Of a DNA stretch of 64,000 nt, positions 52,845 to 63,474 are shown piece by piece (position 1 is the stretch's first letter; each line of letters starts with the position of its first letter). Under the pieces are notes generated by a model. That model saw only the letters and a program-made list of their open reading frames with translations, was not told the origin of the DNA and ran no database searches. The stretch is from Trichobilharzia regenti. Taxonomy: Eukaryota; Platyhelminthes; Trematoda; Strigeidida; Schistosomatidae. The stretch spans positions 1,161,517-1,225,516 of the forward strand of contig OX235263.1 of NCBI GenBank assembly GCA_944472135.2, read 5' to 3'. A program made the position numbers and the translations under genes.

Positions 52845-53950
52845 ATTTACTGCAAGACACAGTTTCGGAAACAATTCATTATTGTTTATAATTATTCCAT
52901 CAAATATAATCACACGACTTCGAAGCTTCAGTTTTATAGTTTTCATCATCGTAGGGGTAGTAGAATTTTTCAGATCTCAAACTGGACAGGCTTTGAATCA
53001 TTCCCAGTCACATGTATTTGCAGTTGACTCGATAAACAAAGCTTCTATTATCAATCTTTCCCTCCACCCTGCTATTGAATTAGATTTTAAAACTGTCATC
53101 CTACACCATCCAGCCCAATTGTACGGTTGTGCGTAATTGTATGTAGTGAGTGGTATTCCCCAGATTTGTTACCTTATTAGGATCTACTGACCAAGATTTC
53201 GCTAGGTTTTTGTGCTTCGCTAGTCTGACTGCCCTTGTTCTACCATTTTGATCTATGTATCTGACCTGACAGTCATTGCAGACAGGGTTTCAGATAGACT
53301 AAATTGTTCTGTTTTAGAAAGTCCACAGAATTGTTCATTTAACCAACAAAGCTTGTTTCTAATTGAGTTTGTGGGCTCAAGTGCCAGCCACTTTTTATTC
53401 GTGCTAGCATTGTTAAGAATTCTGCGTAAGGTTTCCGAGGTTTCTTCCTTGTATTAAAGTACTACTGATAATTTAGATTCCTAATTGTTAGGGTTGTCTT
53501 GAACACGTTTGACATGTATGTCGTCATTACTATTGTTATTATTAATATCACTATCACTACTATCATTATTTATTTTGTTTTTACATTTCCCTACACATTT
53601 TCTGACTAATTTATCAAGGTAATTAATAAGTTTCAAAGCTTCTCTTATGTGTCTCACTTCATGTCTTAGATTTTCCTTGTTACTTCTTAGATTTTGTGCT
53701 TTGTCACTTAAAATCTAATGCCATAGAGTTGCAGGAGAGACTGATGTCAACAGAAGCTTTGTTTATCGAGTCAACTGCAAACACGTGTAATAGGAATGAT
53801 TCAACACCTGTCCAGTCGGATATCTGGAAAATTCTACTACCCCTACGACGACAATTAGGAGAGAACAAAGAAAACTATAACTAACAATTGGTGTGATTAT
53901 GAACAATAAAGAATTGTGTTCGAAACTGTGTCATCCTGTGATACATCTAA
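52845..53950 (-). mobile_element. PLE 16 (third type) with inverted arms
   Basis: Left arm about 52845-53070 and right arm about 53725-53945 are reverse complements: ttgcagttgactcgataaac (53019-53038) faces gtttatcgagtcaactgcaa (53761-53780); gtaggggtagtagaattttt faces aaaattctactacccctacg. Coding between is on the minus strand. Confidence 0.85.
53110..53720 (-). pseudogene. PLE 16 coding remnant
   Basis: Minus strand: HIREALKLINYLDKLVRK (about 53660-53605), HVKRVQDNPNN then ESKLSVVL (about 53515-53465), RRILNNASTNKKWLALEPTN (about 53423-53365), and in another frame NDCQVRYIDQNGRTRAVRLA (about 53275-53215), a variant GIY-YIG start reading YIDQNGR. The linker matches PLE 10 (VKHAQDNANTNNKESKSSVV), so both are the same lineage. 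Confidence 0.75.
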
Positions 53951-54685
53951 TAAACAAACTAATATGGAATTACTTACTACCACACTGGCCAAGTTTTACA
54001 CATATATTAATAAGACTTTCAAGTCATATTACACTCCAGTCGGGTCTTCGAGTGTTACGTAAATGTAAAGTGATTGAAAGTTGAATGTGTGTGTGTGTCT
54101 AAAGGTGACACAAAGAAGTTAAATTTAGAGGAGACAAAAATGAAAGCTTTTAAATAAATCATGAAGGAAGATGAAAATGACACGAGTGAATCAAGTTTAC
54201 CCACTCAAAATGCAAACAAGAAATAATAATAATAACAATAATAATAAAAATATTCTCATTATTCTTTTATGGTTTCTAATTAAGCCTCATCAACTGCTTG
54301 TCTTACACAAGTCAAATTGTAGGTTTCTGATGATTTTATTTCATATAAAACTAACTGAAGCAAACTTCGCTAGTTTTTGTTTTTCTATTTACCGCAAAAA
54401 TGCAATCATAAGATTATTTTAAAGGTAATTTAATTATTTTAAACAAACAATTCAATTAAACATTGAGCATAACATTCATGAAAGGAATAATATTTCGTAC
54501 ATATTTGAATGTATACATTTACCGTCCTTTTTTTCTTTCCAGTAATTTAATCAATTAATTAGACCTCTGACGGTAACATTCCAAATGATTTAAGCGAAAG
54601 AAAACACTGTCTTGAATTAATAAATTAATAAAATACATAAAGAAAAGGTAAAATTAATTTTTTTTGAAGACTATTGTCACTCTGA
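53951..54685. other. AT-rich DNA with (AAT)n run
   Basis: A (AAT)n-like run at about 54223-54250. Short frames show no recognisable motif. Confidence 0.4.
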
Positions 54686-54689
54686 GGGT

Positions 54690-55395
54690 TATTTAGGTGT
54701 AGTCTTAAAAAACAGGGTCGTATCCCTAACTGTTGAGAGTGAGTTAAACGCTGACTCAGAACTTGACTTCTTAGGAGCCACACTCGCAGAAAACGGTTAC
54801 CCGAACCGATTTATTGACAGCAACATGAAAGATAAGCAGTCTAAACTGGTCACTGACTCAGTTTCAAAGAAAACCTTATTCATGATCAAAGGTGATCAAG
54901 CTTCAGATATGCTGAAAAACCGTCTCTCTAAATCAGTCAGTAAGACGTTCCCTGCAACCTAATTACACATGTCGTTTACGAGCCGCAAATTGTTATCTAA
55001 CTCTGTAAGAGATAAGCTCCCCCGTCTGGCCGCCTACATGTGCATCTACCAGTTCACTTGCTCTTGTAGAGCAAGGTACATTGGCCGTAGTCTGAGAACG
55101 CTTTCCACAAGGATACGAGAACGTATTCCGGCAGCATGGTTTTTACAAGGAAGAAAGGAAGTGTGTGCATAGCTCTATTCTAGAACATCTGATCGACTTC
55201 TGTCACTCTACAAATCCTGACCATGATTTTAAGACCACTTACTGAATCCATGCTAACTTACTGACCATGTTTTCTTCGGTACAGACTTATAAAGACAGCG
55301 GAGGCCTTGGCAATTCATCACTTTAAGCCAGATGTGTGTGTAGAAAGGAAGTATGTACAATCCCTACTTCTTCCTTGGCCGTAGAGGGATAGACA
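54690..55395 (+). pseudogene. PLE 17: plus-strand remnant, GIY-YIG well preserved
   Basis: SELNADSELDFLGATLAENG (about 54738-54797), YPNRFIDSNM, LFMIKGDQASDMLKNRLSKS (about 54877-54936), then after one stop MSFTSRKLLSNSV and AAYMCIYQFTCSCRARYIGR with RTLSTRIRERIP (55029-55130, GIY-YIG start with YIGR), and KTAEALAIHHFKPDVCVERK (about 55293-55350, C-terminus). Three frames, few stops. Confidence 0.85.
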
Positions 55396-56065
55396 TTTAT
55401 TTATTTTGTTTATTTAGTTATTCTGTGTACTTTTCCCTTATTACTACGATCATTATTATCATTATTATTATTACTATTCTCACTCTGAATCTTTTCCACT
55501 TGACCCACCTGTCATTTTAAATCCAAAATTAATAATTTTTACATTTTTAATTTTACAATTTGAATTCTGTCTTATCAAATATCACACCCTGTTATTCAAC
55601 ATTTTATATTCATCTACTAATCCCGTAATTATGTACCTCTTTCCAAAACCTATACACCTTATGTATTATTTTATATGTGACATTAATTGATTTGCTACTG
55701 GATATTTAACCATGATTATAATCATAAATATTTAATTGCATTTCATACTACCACTATTATTATTTCATGTATTCAGACCTTTGATCTAATTCCCTCACCA
55801 GATATAATTTCTTAAAAGAAAACCATATATATATATATGACTGGATAGCTTGATAATAAATTCATGGCTGAAAAGAGTCTCTTCGCTGAATATTGTGTTC
55901 TAAAGTTAACGTATGGTCATCCATAGAGAGGATTCATCGATACAAAGCTGCAGAGTGGATTGTTAAGTGGCCGTTGACTTTTGACTGAAGGCAGACGCCC
56001 AAAATGATATTTTGCAGATTAAATCATAGTGATGGAACCAAAAGTTGTTTATTTTAACACGACGT
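55396..56065. other. PLE 3' untranslated region and unassigned AT-rich DNA
   Basis: Begins as PLE 17 3' untranslated sequence; has short ATT runs near 55452-55475 and an (AT) run at 55828-55840, and tctcttcgctgaat at 55878, similar to PLE tails elsewhere. Confidence 0.4.
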
Positions 56066-56069
56066 TTAG

Positions 56070-56805
56070 ACCTAATAGTAAAAAGGCTTTCAGGATGCAC
56101 AATTGAAGAGAAGAATGAGAAACCTGATCCACTCTTTATCCTCAAGAATAAGATGGATGTGTTCCAGGGATACAATCGATGGGGAACTGGAGCAACTCAG
56201 ACAAGTCCTCATGCAGAGTGGATATCCTCCAAGATTTATCGAAAAAAACATGAATTTAAGAGAAAAGTCTGAAAGAACCCAGATGATGCCGAAGAAACTG
56301 CTCTTTATGAGCGCTGAATTTAAAGGTGATACCGCAGCTGAGATCCTGAAAATTGCTTTATGCAGATTACTGAGGAAAGCCTTCTTTATGGTTGAGCTAA
56401 GTATCAGTTTCTACAGCCGAAAAATGATCAACGGATGTGTAAAGAATAAACTGCCGCTTTGGGCCACCTCAATCTGTGTTTATAAATTCACCTCCTCATG
56501 TGGAGCCAGTTATATTGACCGCACAAAGTGCAAATTTTCCAAACGCATTTCTGAACATTATCCAGCGTAAATAGCAAAAGGACAATGCAAGACAAATTAC
56601 TAGCTCAATTGTTGAGCACTTGATGAACTCAGACCACGTCGCTCCACCAGAGTCGTCTTTCAAGATCATATACAAGATGGGGTCAAATGGTAGAAAGAGC
56701 GTCAGGTTTCGGCTTTTGTGTATGGCGGAGACGCGGGAAATTCATAAATACAGTCCTGAACCCTGTATACAGAAAACGTCTATCCAGTCTCTTATTCTAC
56801 ATTGA
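56070..56805 (+). pseudogene. PLE 18: best-preserved nuclease half
   Basis: Nearly one frame: DTIDGELEQLRQVLMQSGYP (about 56166-56225), PRFIEKNMNLREKSERTQMM, LFMSAEFKGDTAAEILKIAL (about 56304-56360), SICVYKFTSSCGASYIDRTK (about 56469-56528; YIG reads YID), RISEHYP, IVEHLMNSDHVAPPESSFKI (about 56601-56660), and the C-terminus MAETREIHKYSPEPCIQKTS (56730-56790). Only a few stops. The glycine of the YIG motif is Asp, which would probably impair cleavage. Confidence 0.85.
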
Positions 56806-57245
56806 CCTGAACCTCTTCACTAATCGTTCCCTGTAAAATATTCTATTTTTTCTACTTTCAATTTTACTTTTAGTTTGCTTTTGCTTTAATAATTAGTTCA
56901 CAATGATCACTCTCAAATATTCTTTTTGTACATTTTCACACCCTCTTCACACTACCACCTTTATTCTCACTCAATAGCAATTTTAACCTTATCAAACTTC
57001 TATCTTTGTTCCGTTGAGTACCATGTAATTTACATCTTTTAATTTTTACTTCTAAAGCCACTTCTGAGTAATTATTTCAATTATGTCACCCCCTATTACT
57101 CAATAATAGACTACTATACATTATCGATAAAAATAAATACAACTGTACAGCCTCTGAAGATGATTTCGTCGATAAAGAAAATTTTCTTCGCTGAATTTGT
57201 CTTTAATTTTCCTCATGACTAAATGGGTATTTTCTATAACACTTG
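56806..57245 (+). mobile_element. PLE 18 3' untranslated region
   Basis: AT-rich sequence ending aattttcttcgctgaatttg and ttttcctcatgactaaatggg, the same terminal motif seen at 2870-2910 (PLE 1) and 5785-5820 (PLE 2). No inverted second arm recognised. Confidence 0.55.
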
Positions 57246-57600
57246 AATTTGTTGAAACCGAAGTCAGGCAAAGGCTTAAACCTATGTGTGTTCAAAAAAT
57301 TGCTTATTATTGCCCTGATAGTCTAAACTTTAAAGCCAAATGTTCATACAAAAAGGATTACAAAACCTTATTTTCATGTCTAACCTTTCATCTGGGATTT
57401 AAATCTCAAGCGAAGATTCCTATCAATACTCAATCGATTTCAGCATGTTTGATCAGAATATTCAAAGTTTGTGGCAAAAAATACATTGCGCACGTCAAGT
57501 AAATTTCATCTTTTGTTATATGGGGTTAAGCGTTTGAAACTTGAATGTCATAATTTGTATTTCATGTTACATTAGGGAAATAAATCGATAGTGTCTGAAG
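57246..57600. other. AT-rich DNA, nothing recognised
   Basis: A 101-codon frame at 57197-57502 has RLKPMCVQKIAYYC, which recalls the PLE C-terminal CVQKK string; possibly another PLE end, but not enough to call. Confidence 0.4.
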
Positions 57601-57603
57601 TTT

Positions 57604-57850
57604 GTGAGTTGGCGACACAGCGGTAGGATGCTCGCCTACCATGCGCATGGTCTAGGGTTTGATTCCCGTTCAGAGACTCACTCCTCCTCCCCCTCCTCGC
57701 TAAGCCAGAAATAAAGCTGTTAAAGATTAAAGGTTGGGCGTGAGGCTAGCAACCTCATCCTGTAAAAATAATCTTTACTGCTACAGAAACTTTAAGTCTC
57801 TAGCTTGATGCCCTATGTTCCACTGAGGACGTGAAGGAATAAAACAAATC
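57604..57850 (+). repeat. Family B2 SINE, plus strand
   Basis: Head gagttggcgacacagcggtagg, B-box region agggtttgattccc, body ctcgctaagccagaaataaagc and aaaataatctttactgctac, RTE-like end gatgccctatgttccactgagg. Confidence 0.85.
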
Positions 57851-58145
57851 TGAAGTTTAAAACGTTAGTTAGCATAAAACCATGTACTACGGATTGATGA
57901 CCAGTCACATGCTACTCATAGCAACCAGTAGTGCTTGCTAGCCAGCGATTTAGCTCGCTTGAGGCTGTTCTCATCCGCGATGTACTTAGTTTGACTCAGT
58001 TCAGAGAGAGCTGAACCAGTTCAAACCACCACCTGATTTCCAGCTAGCTACTTGATCGAACTGATCACACGGTAAATCAAATTCAAAATTTGGTCATTAT
58101 TCATTGTATTAAGCAGATCACATATACATTTTGATCTGAATAACT
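57851..58145. other. Nothing recognised
   Basis: Less AT-rich than surroundings (57890-58070) but without motif I can name. Confidence 0.4.
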
Positions 58146-58149
58146 TGGT

Positions 58150-58745
58150 TTCCCGGCAAGCTTTCATTACTCTCACGAAGTCTGTGTGGAGGTCAACAGC
58201 ACTCAGCATGAAAATGAAAATAATATCTAGATTTTCAACTCCGAGATGAAGTCAATGATATTCACTATGCGATCAGAGACTTAGCCCGTCGTGAAGAGCA
58301 ATTGGAACAAATTACAGACCTTCATCAAAAGCTACCTCCGCTCACTACTTCACTCAAGATCAGATGACCCGCCAGAAAAGATCAGAAACAGAGAGGGGTC
58401 TCTACCAATGAGCGAACCAACTAACCAGTAACCGATTGTGCAAGAGGAAGGTGTGCAGGAAGAAATGGAGGTTCACTGCCTGGCGATACTCTGAGAAAAC
58501 AAACCATCAAGTGAAATCAAATGACAGACCATCGCTTGAGTGGAACTCGACTGAATGGGGAGGGGCGAGTTGGTTGTCAGTGCGAGGATGGGGTGACATG
58601 GATAAGGTTATGTGAAGAGGAGATGAAAGCGTGTGAGCAGACGTGCAGCCAGGTGAAAACGTTGGCGAAGAACCGAACGCATTGGGGACGTGCGGCTGAA
58701 GCCCTATGTTCCTCTTGGAACTAAAGGAAACTATAATAATAATAA
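58150..58745 (+). mobile_element. RTE-type LINE 3' end, first subfamily
   Basis: Plus strand: SLWRSTALSMKMK-like sequence (about 58180-58220), then CQCEDGVTWIRLCEEEMKA (58576-58637), QTCSQVKTLAKNRTHWGRAA (58635-58700) and the terminus gaagccctatgttcctcttgg with a (TAA)n tail at about 58735. Confidence 0.85.
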
Positions 58746-58924
58746 CTTGGTTTCCAAAAGAAATTACGGTGAAATTTCACCACACGAACTGTGAAAATGC
58801 AGACCTGCCCACCTATTTGCAAATTGGGAATTTGATTCAAAATAAAGGTAAGTCAGTCACCCATTTTCCAATCCATTCACTAAATCTGTTCTCATACGCG
58901 GAAATCCAAATTACTGCAATTAAT
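58746..58924. other. Short AT-rich stretch, nothing recognised
   Basis: No supported feature. Confidence 0.3.
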
Positions 58925-59450
58925 AGTGTTCTCTGAGCTGGTTGGTTTAGTTGCGGAGCTTTCGTCGTCCCCCTTCCGGACAAAATCTTCAGCAAAGTAT
59001 CTAGCATAAAGTGAAATGATTTTAATTTTTCTTCATGAGTGATATAATTGCGTCTCCCAGTAACCACCTTTACATATCTGTATTGGCCATTTTCTATTGA
59101 CTTGGATTTTAAACTTTCTGGTCACCTGATTTACATTTATTAGTTGGTATATTTCGTCTATATTAACGTGTTTGTTAATTGCATTTTCGTTTGAGTACCA
59201 GGCTTCTAGGAATTCCCTGACTGCATATTCGGTGTTTCCTCTGTCTACGATTTCGACATTTTCCCAATCAAATTGATGTCCATAATTGTCTACATGCATT
59301 GATACTAAAGAACATATATCGTGTCCTTTCATGGCTGATTTGTATTTTTGGATTCTAATGTTATAATTCACAATAACTAGTATGCTTGCTTTACTTGGTG
59401 GTTTGATTGCTAGGAGAAGAATGTAGGACAAACTTATTCCGCCTCGGTTT
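58925..59450 (-). pseudogene. PLE 19 (third type): nuclease C-terminal half
   Basis: Minus strand open frame 59431-59033: YKSAMKGHDICSLVSMHVDN, YGHQFDWENVEIVDRGNTEY, VREFLEAWYSNENAINKHVN. The H...D..GH.FDW pattern and REFLEAW are typical of this PLE lineage's nuclease C-terminal region. Downstream (58925-59000) is the shared end with a hammerhead and gttctctgagctgg. Confidence 0.8.
58953..58993 (-). ncRNA. PLE-type hammerhead relic
   Basis: Minus strand: CTGAAGA (58986-58992), stem II around GTCC and GGAC with an enlarged loop, GAAA (58960-58963), short stem III (AG/CU), C at the cleavage position, then CGCAAC. Third copy of the design at 21641 and 35385; stem I is weak. Confidence 0.6.
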
Positions 59451-59464
59451 ATTTACATCACAGT

Positions 59465-60890
59465 AATCTGTTTTGCTGAGTCGCATCATCCTGAAGAGAG
59501 AATAAAGGACGTACTAAATACAGAACTCCAACCAGAACAAGCTGGATTCAGGAGAGGCAAATCATGTTCTGACCAAATTGCAACTCTACGAATCATCATC
59601 ACAGAACAAAGCATGGAATGGCAATCAGACCTGCACCTCAACTTTATAGACTTTCAGAAAGCCTTCAACAGACAGAGTTCATCACGAAGTAATTTGCAAA
59701 CTACTCGAGCACTACGGAATGCAGTGCCCGAATATTCATCAACCTTATTCAACAGCTATACGACAACCGCACATGTCAAGTGATTCACAACGGAAAACGC
59801 AGTGAGGCGTTTAGAGTAAACACAGGAGTCAGACAAGGCTGCCTGCCTATTATCACCAGTGATATTCGTGATTGTGGTGGACTGACTGGATTATGCGTCA
59901 GACAGTGAGTGGGAAACGAGAAGACAGGGATATCCTGGACCGACCGATGTGAAGAACATAAAAGACCGGGATTTAGCGCGTGGATGATTTATGTTTGATG
60001 TCACACAAAATCGAAGACTTACAAGCAAAAACCGACCGACAAACTGGTCGGTGAAGCAGCCAGCGAAGACAGGACTCCAAGTGAACATAGATAAGACGGA
60101 GGTTATGAAAATCACCAATAAACCAACAACAACAGCAATATCCAACGTCAATCACCATCGACGGGAGGGATATGAAATAGGTTACTTCATTCACTTATCT
60201 AGGGAGCACTGTTTCAACTACAGGAAGTCGGAATGGACGAGGATGTCAAATCGAGCAGGAATCGGAAAGGCGAGCGAGAAACACATTCATCAACCTGAAA
60301 CCAATCTGGATATCAATCTTCGTCACTCAGCCAGCATCAACAACAAAATCCAGTCGGATTTTCAATACAAACGTAAAATCAGTTCTTCTATACGGATCGG
60401 ATCAGAAACTTGGTGGGTGAGTCACAAAGAATATTTCCAACAGGCTGTTGCAGACATTTATCAACCAACAACTGTCTTCGCTGGCTCTATACTGAAGATT
60501 AGATGGCCGGGCCGGAAAGAATCACCAACAAGAAACTATGGGAACAAACAAACAAACAAAAGAACAACCAATCGCTAACCAACAAATATGCAGGAGAAAC
60601 TGTAGATGGATTGGACACTCGCTGAGGAGACCGTCGATGGGTTACATCGCACGCGCGTCAGGCCATTGCTCGAGTGGAACCAGGCCAAAAAGGAATCGGC
60701 GAGTGGGTCGTCAGTGCAAGGATGACATGGAGGAGATCGTGTGAAGAGAGAGGAGTTGAAACAGTATGGACTAACTAACATGGATGCAGGTGAAAGGTAC
60801 AGCAGAAGGAAGACAGAAGTGGTAGGTGTAGACGTGCAGTTGAAGCCCTATATTCCACTAGGAAACCAAGGGAGCAATAATAATAATAGA
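59465..60890 (+). mobile_element. Long RTE-type LINE copy, second subfamily
   Basis: Plus strand in order: EQAGFRRGKSCSDQIATLRI (about 59538-59598, the RT finger GFRxGxSCxDQ motif), LHLNFIDFQKAFN (about 59632-59670, motif A), CQVIHNG-like sequence (about 59776), LSPVIFVIVVDW (about 59850-59885, motif B region), NIDKTEVMKITNKP (60084-60125), FIHLSREHCFNYRKSEW, FNTNVKSVLLYG-like sequence (about 60361-60395), RRNCRWIGHSLRRPSMGYIA (about 60592-60651), and the terminus ttgaagccctatattccacta with (TAA)n at 60885. Frameshifted; no endonuclease domain. Confidence 0.9.
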
Positions 60891-61440
60891 GTGTTTTTAC
60901 TCCGATTATTCAATAAAACAAGTAATTGCGTGTCACATGTGCACACTGCTAAAATATATGAAAAATATTCGGTGAAGACTTTTGAAAATAATGATCCGAT
61001 TTATAATGGGATTGGAAAAACTTGACTTTTTTAAGTCGTTACCTCTTCTTGTTTTTATTCAAACAAAATAAAGGACAGGAATTCATTCACAGAGTGATGT
61101 GAATGTGAATTCTGAGATAGCTACTCACACAACTATATACTTCATATGTAGCATTCCGATGCTTTTAAAAATTGTCGTAGAAGAACTCAAAATGCTTGAG
61201 CTTTATCTGGACGTCAGCATCAAATGATCAGCATGTGAATAAATTTTTTTTTATTCAAAAAAGCGAACATAAGTTACTGAAATGGCATTTGCTTTTACAT
61301 CAGCATGAAACAACACTTTCTCAATAACTGATTTCCATTTACCGCTACTGACAGAAACACTTTTATAGTCTACTAAAAAGGTATATTCACGGAGAATTTT
61401 AAACTTATGTGTGATATCCAAAGAAAACTGAAAAAAACGT
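60891..61440. other. AT-rich DNA, nothing recognised
   Basis: No supported feature; a short A/T tract at 61238-61260. Confidence 0.45.
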
Positions 61441-61444
61441 ATGA

Positions 61445-61785
61445 TCACAGGATTTCATCATGAGCTGACATCAGTTAGAGAACCATTGGATAACCTGTGA
61501 GTACTGGACAGCTGTTTCGTTAGCCTAGTTTGGAAATCTTCAGCAGTACGCACCCACTGCGACGGTTTGAACTCAGGACATTCTGGTTACAAGATCAGCG
61601 AGCTCGTAGACCATTAAGCCACCGGAACCCAATCCAATGGCCCATGATTTCTAACTTCTCCCAATTCATGACATAGCGCGACCGCTAGCCAATATCTTCT
61701 ATGGCGAGTATTTGTCCTTACGCCCGACCTGCTGCACCCTACTGATGATGAAATCCTTTGATCAATCAAATGCCTACAAACGAAC
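61445..61785 (-). repeat. Family A SINE, minus strand, near full length
   Basis: Minus strand: agggtgcagcaggtcgggc, cgcgctatgtcatgaattgg, ggttccggtggcttaatggtc (A-box region), a decayed B box (gagttcaaaccgtcg), hammerhead, then ggttctctaactgatgtcagc. Confidence 0.85.
61500..61550 (-). ncRNA. Family A SINE hammerhead with canonical core
   Basis: Minus strand: stem I GTACTG (61544-61549) with CAGTAC (61501-61506), core CTGAAGA (61537-61543), GAAA (61515-61518), stem III CAG/CTG, UC and cleavage expected between 61507 and 61506. Both core boxes, stem I and stem III are perfect. Stem II is decayed (TTTCC...GGCTAAC in place of GTCC...GGAC), so activity is doubtful. Confidence 0.7.
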
Positions 61786-61854
61786 ACTTGAAATCTTATG
61801 ATCGTTATCGTTTTGATAAATATTTTGTCTGAATTATGAAATAGCTGTCATTGA

Positions 61855-62190
61855 TATAATTTTAAGAGGAAACAACACCTGTGTTTGTGTGGAGGCGAAA
61901 TCAAATTTTTCGAAACTATTAATGAGAAGATAAATAAAAAAGAATATAAGGAATCTACTGTTATAGCGTTTGTGGAGAGGACATCTCAGGCCCTAGGTAC
62001 GACTCTGAATAAAGCAGGAATTAGAGTGGCATTCAAACGAACAAACTCACTCAGAGTAAAGCTATGTAGGCTATAACACCCAGTGGACCCAATTAAACAG
62101 AATAATGTCATTTACAAAATACATTGCAATGACTGTGAGTGAGGTCAACTACACAGGTCAAACTAGCAGGTCGAGGATAGTCAGATTCTC
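61855..62190 (+). pseudogene. PLE 20 (third type): linker and start of GIY-YIG
   Basis: KEYKESTVIAFVERTSQALG (61936-61995), KAGIRVAFKRTNSLRVKLC (about 62014-62070), then after a stop HPVDPIKQNNVIYKIHCNDC (62080-62138), the GIY-YIG start, with a decayed YTGQTSR at about 62150-62170. Truncated beyond. Confidence 0.75.
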
Positions 62191-62538
62191 AGAACAATAG
62201 AATTTAACTATTTCGACTATAAATACAATCGTCTTATTCCCTATCTGGTTGTAATTGATCAATAACACTCATATTATTATTTCTGAATTCACATTATCCC
62301 ATATTGATTTTTATACAAATCTCTCATCATCAATTCCACTCATGTATTTAAATGAGGCGAGAGAGTTAATTGTGTGAGTGAGTGACTTGATATGATTATG
62401 TCAATAGCGTGTGCTGGAAACCTGGTCGCATCTGTTGATAATACTGTATAATACTATAATAAAATATTAATTGATATAAGTATAAAACTTGGGCACTGTT
62501 GTAGAGTATAACTCCATTAGAGATAAGATTTATCAAAT
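62191..62538. other. AT-rich DNA, nothing recognised
   Basis: No supported feature. Confidence 0.4.
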
Positions 62539-62819
62539 TGTGGTGAGAGCAGGCTGATAGCCAATTGGTCACTTATATTGGCCGTGAGAAATTCTAAACA
62601 AGGCTGATTCAACAACCAATCACAGCAGACTTAATGTGGTCAAATAAGATTTGCAAATATGTGGCGAATATAATCCGAGAAACCAGAAACAACCAATCAG
62701 AAAACTGTGTTTGTCTGCTTGAATACGCTATATTAATGTACATGAAATACATATATAAGTACGTGCTGATTTCCGTAATAGAGATGATCTGTTGCCGGCC
62801 CTTGTCTTCTGTTGTTACA
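62539..62819 (+). mobile_element. Solo LTR (copy 2 of the 4126-4420 family)
   Basis: Starts TGTGGTGAGAGC and ends GTTGTTACA; about 281 bases; shares with copy 1 the CCAAT-type boxes (aaccaatcaca, aaccaatcaga), a TATA-like tatataag near 62752-62759 and tcttctgttgttaca. Flanks are aaat and aaac, so the 4-base target duplication is imperfect. The AATAAA of copy 1 reads aataga here. Confidence 0.75.
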
Positions 62820-63472
62820 AAACTGGAATCTTATCTATAGTGAAGAATATACACGGGTTTTTTTTTTCTTTTAGAAAGTCAGCATCAACCTAATAAAAAC
62901 CTCATTAATCGGTAATTTATGCCCAGACATTAACTTCATTTGCATACGGATTTAAGTAAAATATTATTCCTTTATATATATATGCGAAGTGTCATGTGTA
63001 AAAGTAACATGTGATTTCTCAACATTTCTTAGCTCTGATTGTTACCTTTCTCAATAGTGGAACACAAAGACAAGGATTAGTTTATGTAAAAATCAATGAA
63101 TGAATGAATGTTAGAATCCTAGAAGACAATACTAAGGGTATTAAAGAGTCTAGAAGGATTAAAAGTTTATTTTCGCTTAAAGCTTAAATATCTTTATGTT
63201 TTTTTTCCTGTCATTTTTAATCCTCTAGTTAAATTAGCTATACAGAATGTGATTGGAATATGAAAATGATGTGAATGATTTATGTTGAAGTGTGATTTAT
63301 GGATTGGTGATAATTATGAATGTATGGAGTAGGGCGATTAGGTTAAAAAAAAATAAAAGAAGGGATGACAAGTCTAGCGTTTCACCAGCTGGATTGCAAG
63401 GCATTAACGGGTATCAGTTTTCTTTGAGTGGGGAGGGTTTTGTTAAATACTCCGAGCTAGGTGATTTGATTG
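62820..63472. other. AT-rich DNA, nothing recognised
   Basis: A 62-codon frame at 63292-63480 has no recognisable motif. No exon supported. Confidence 0.4.
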
Positions 63473-63474
63473 CA

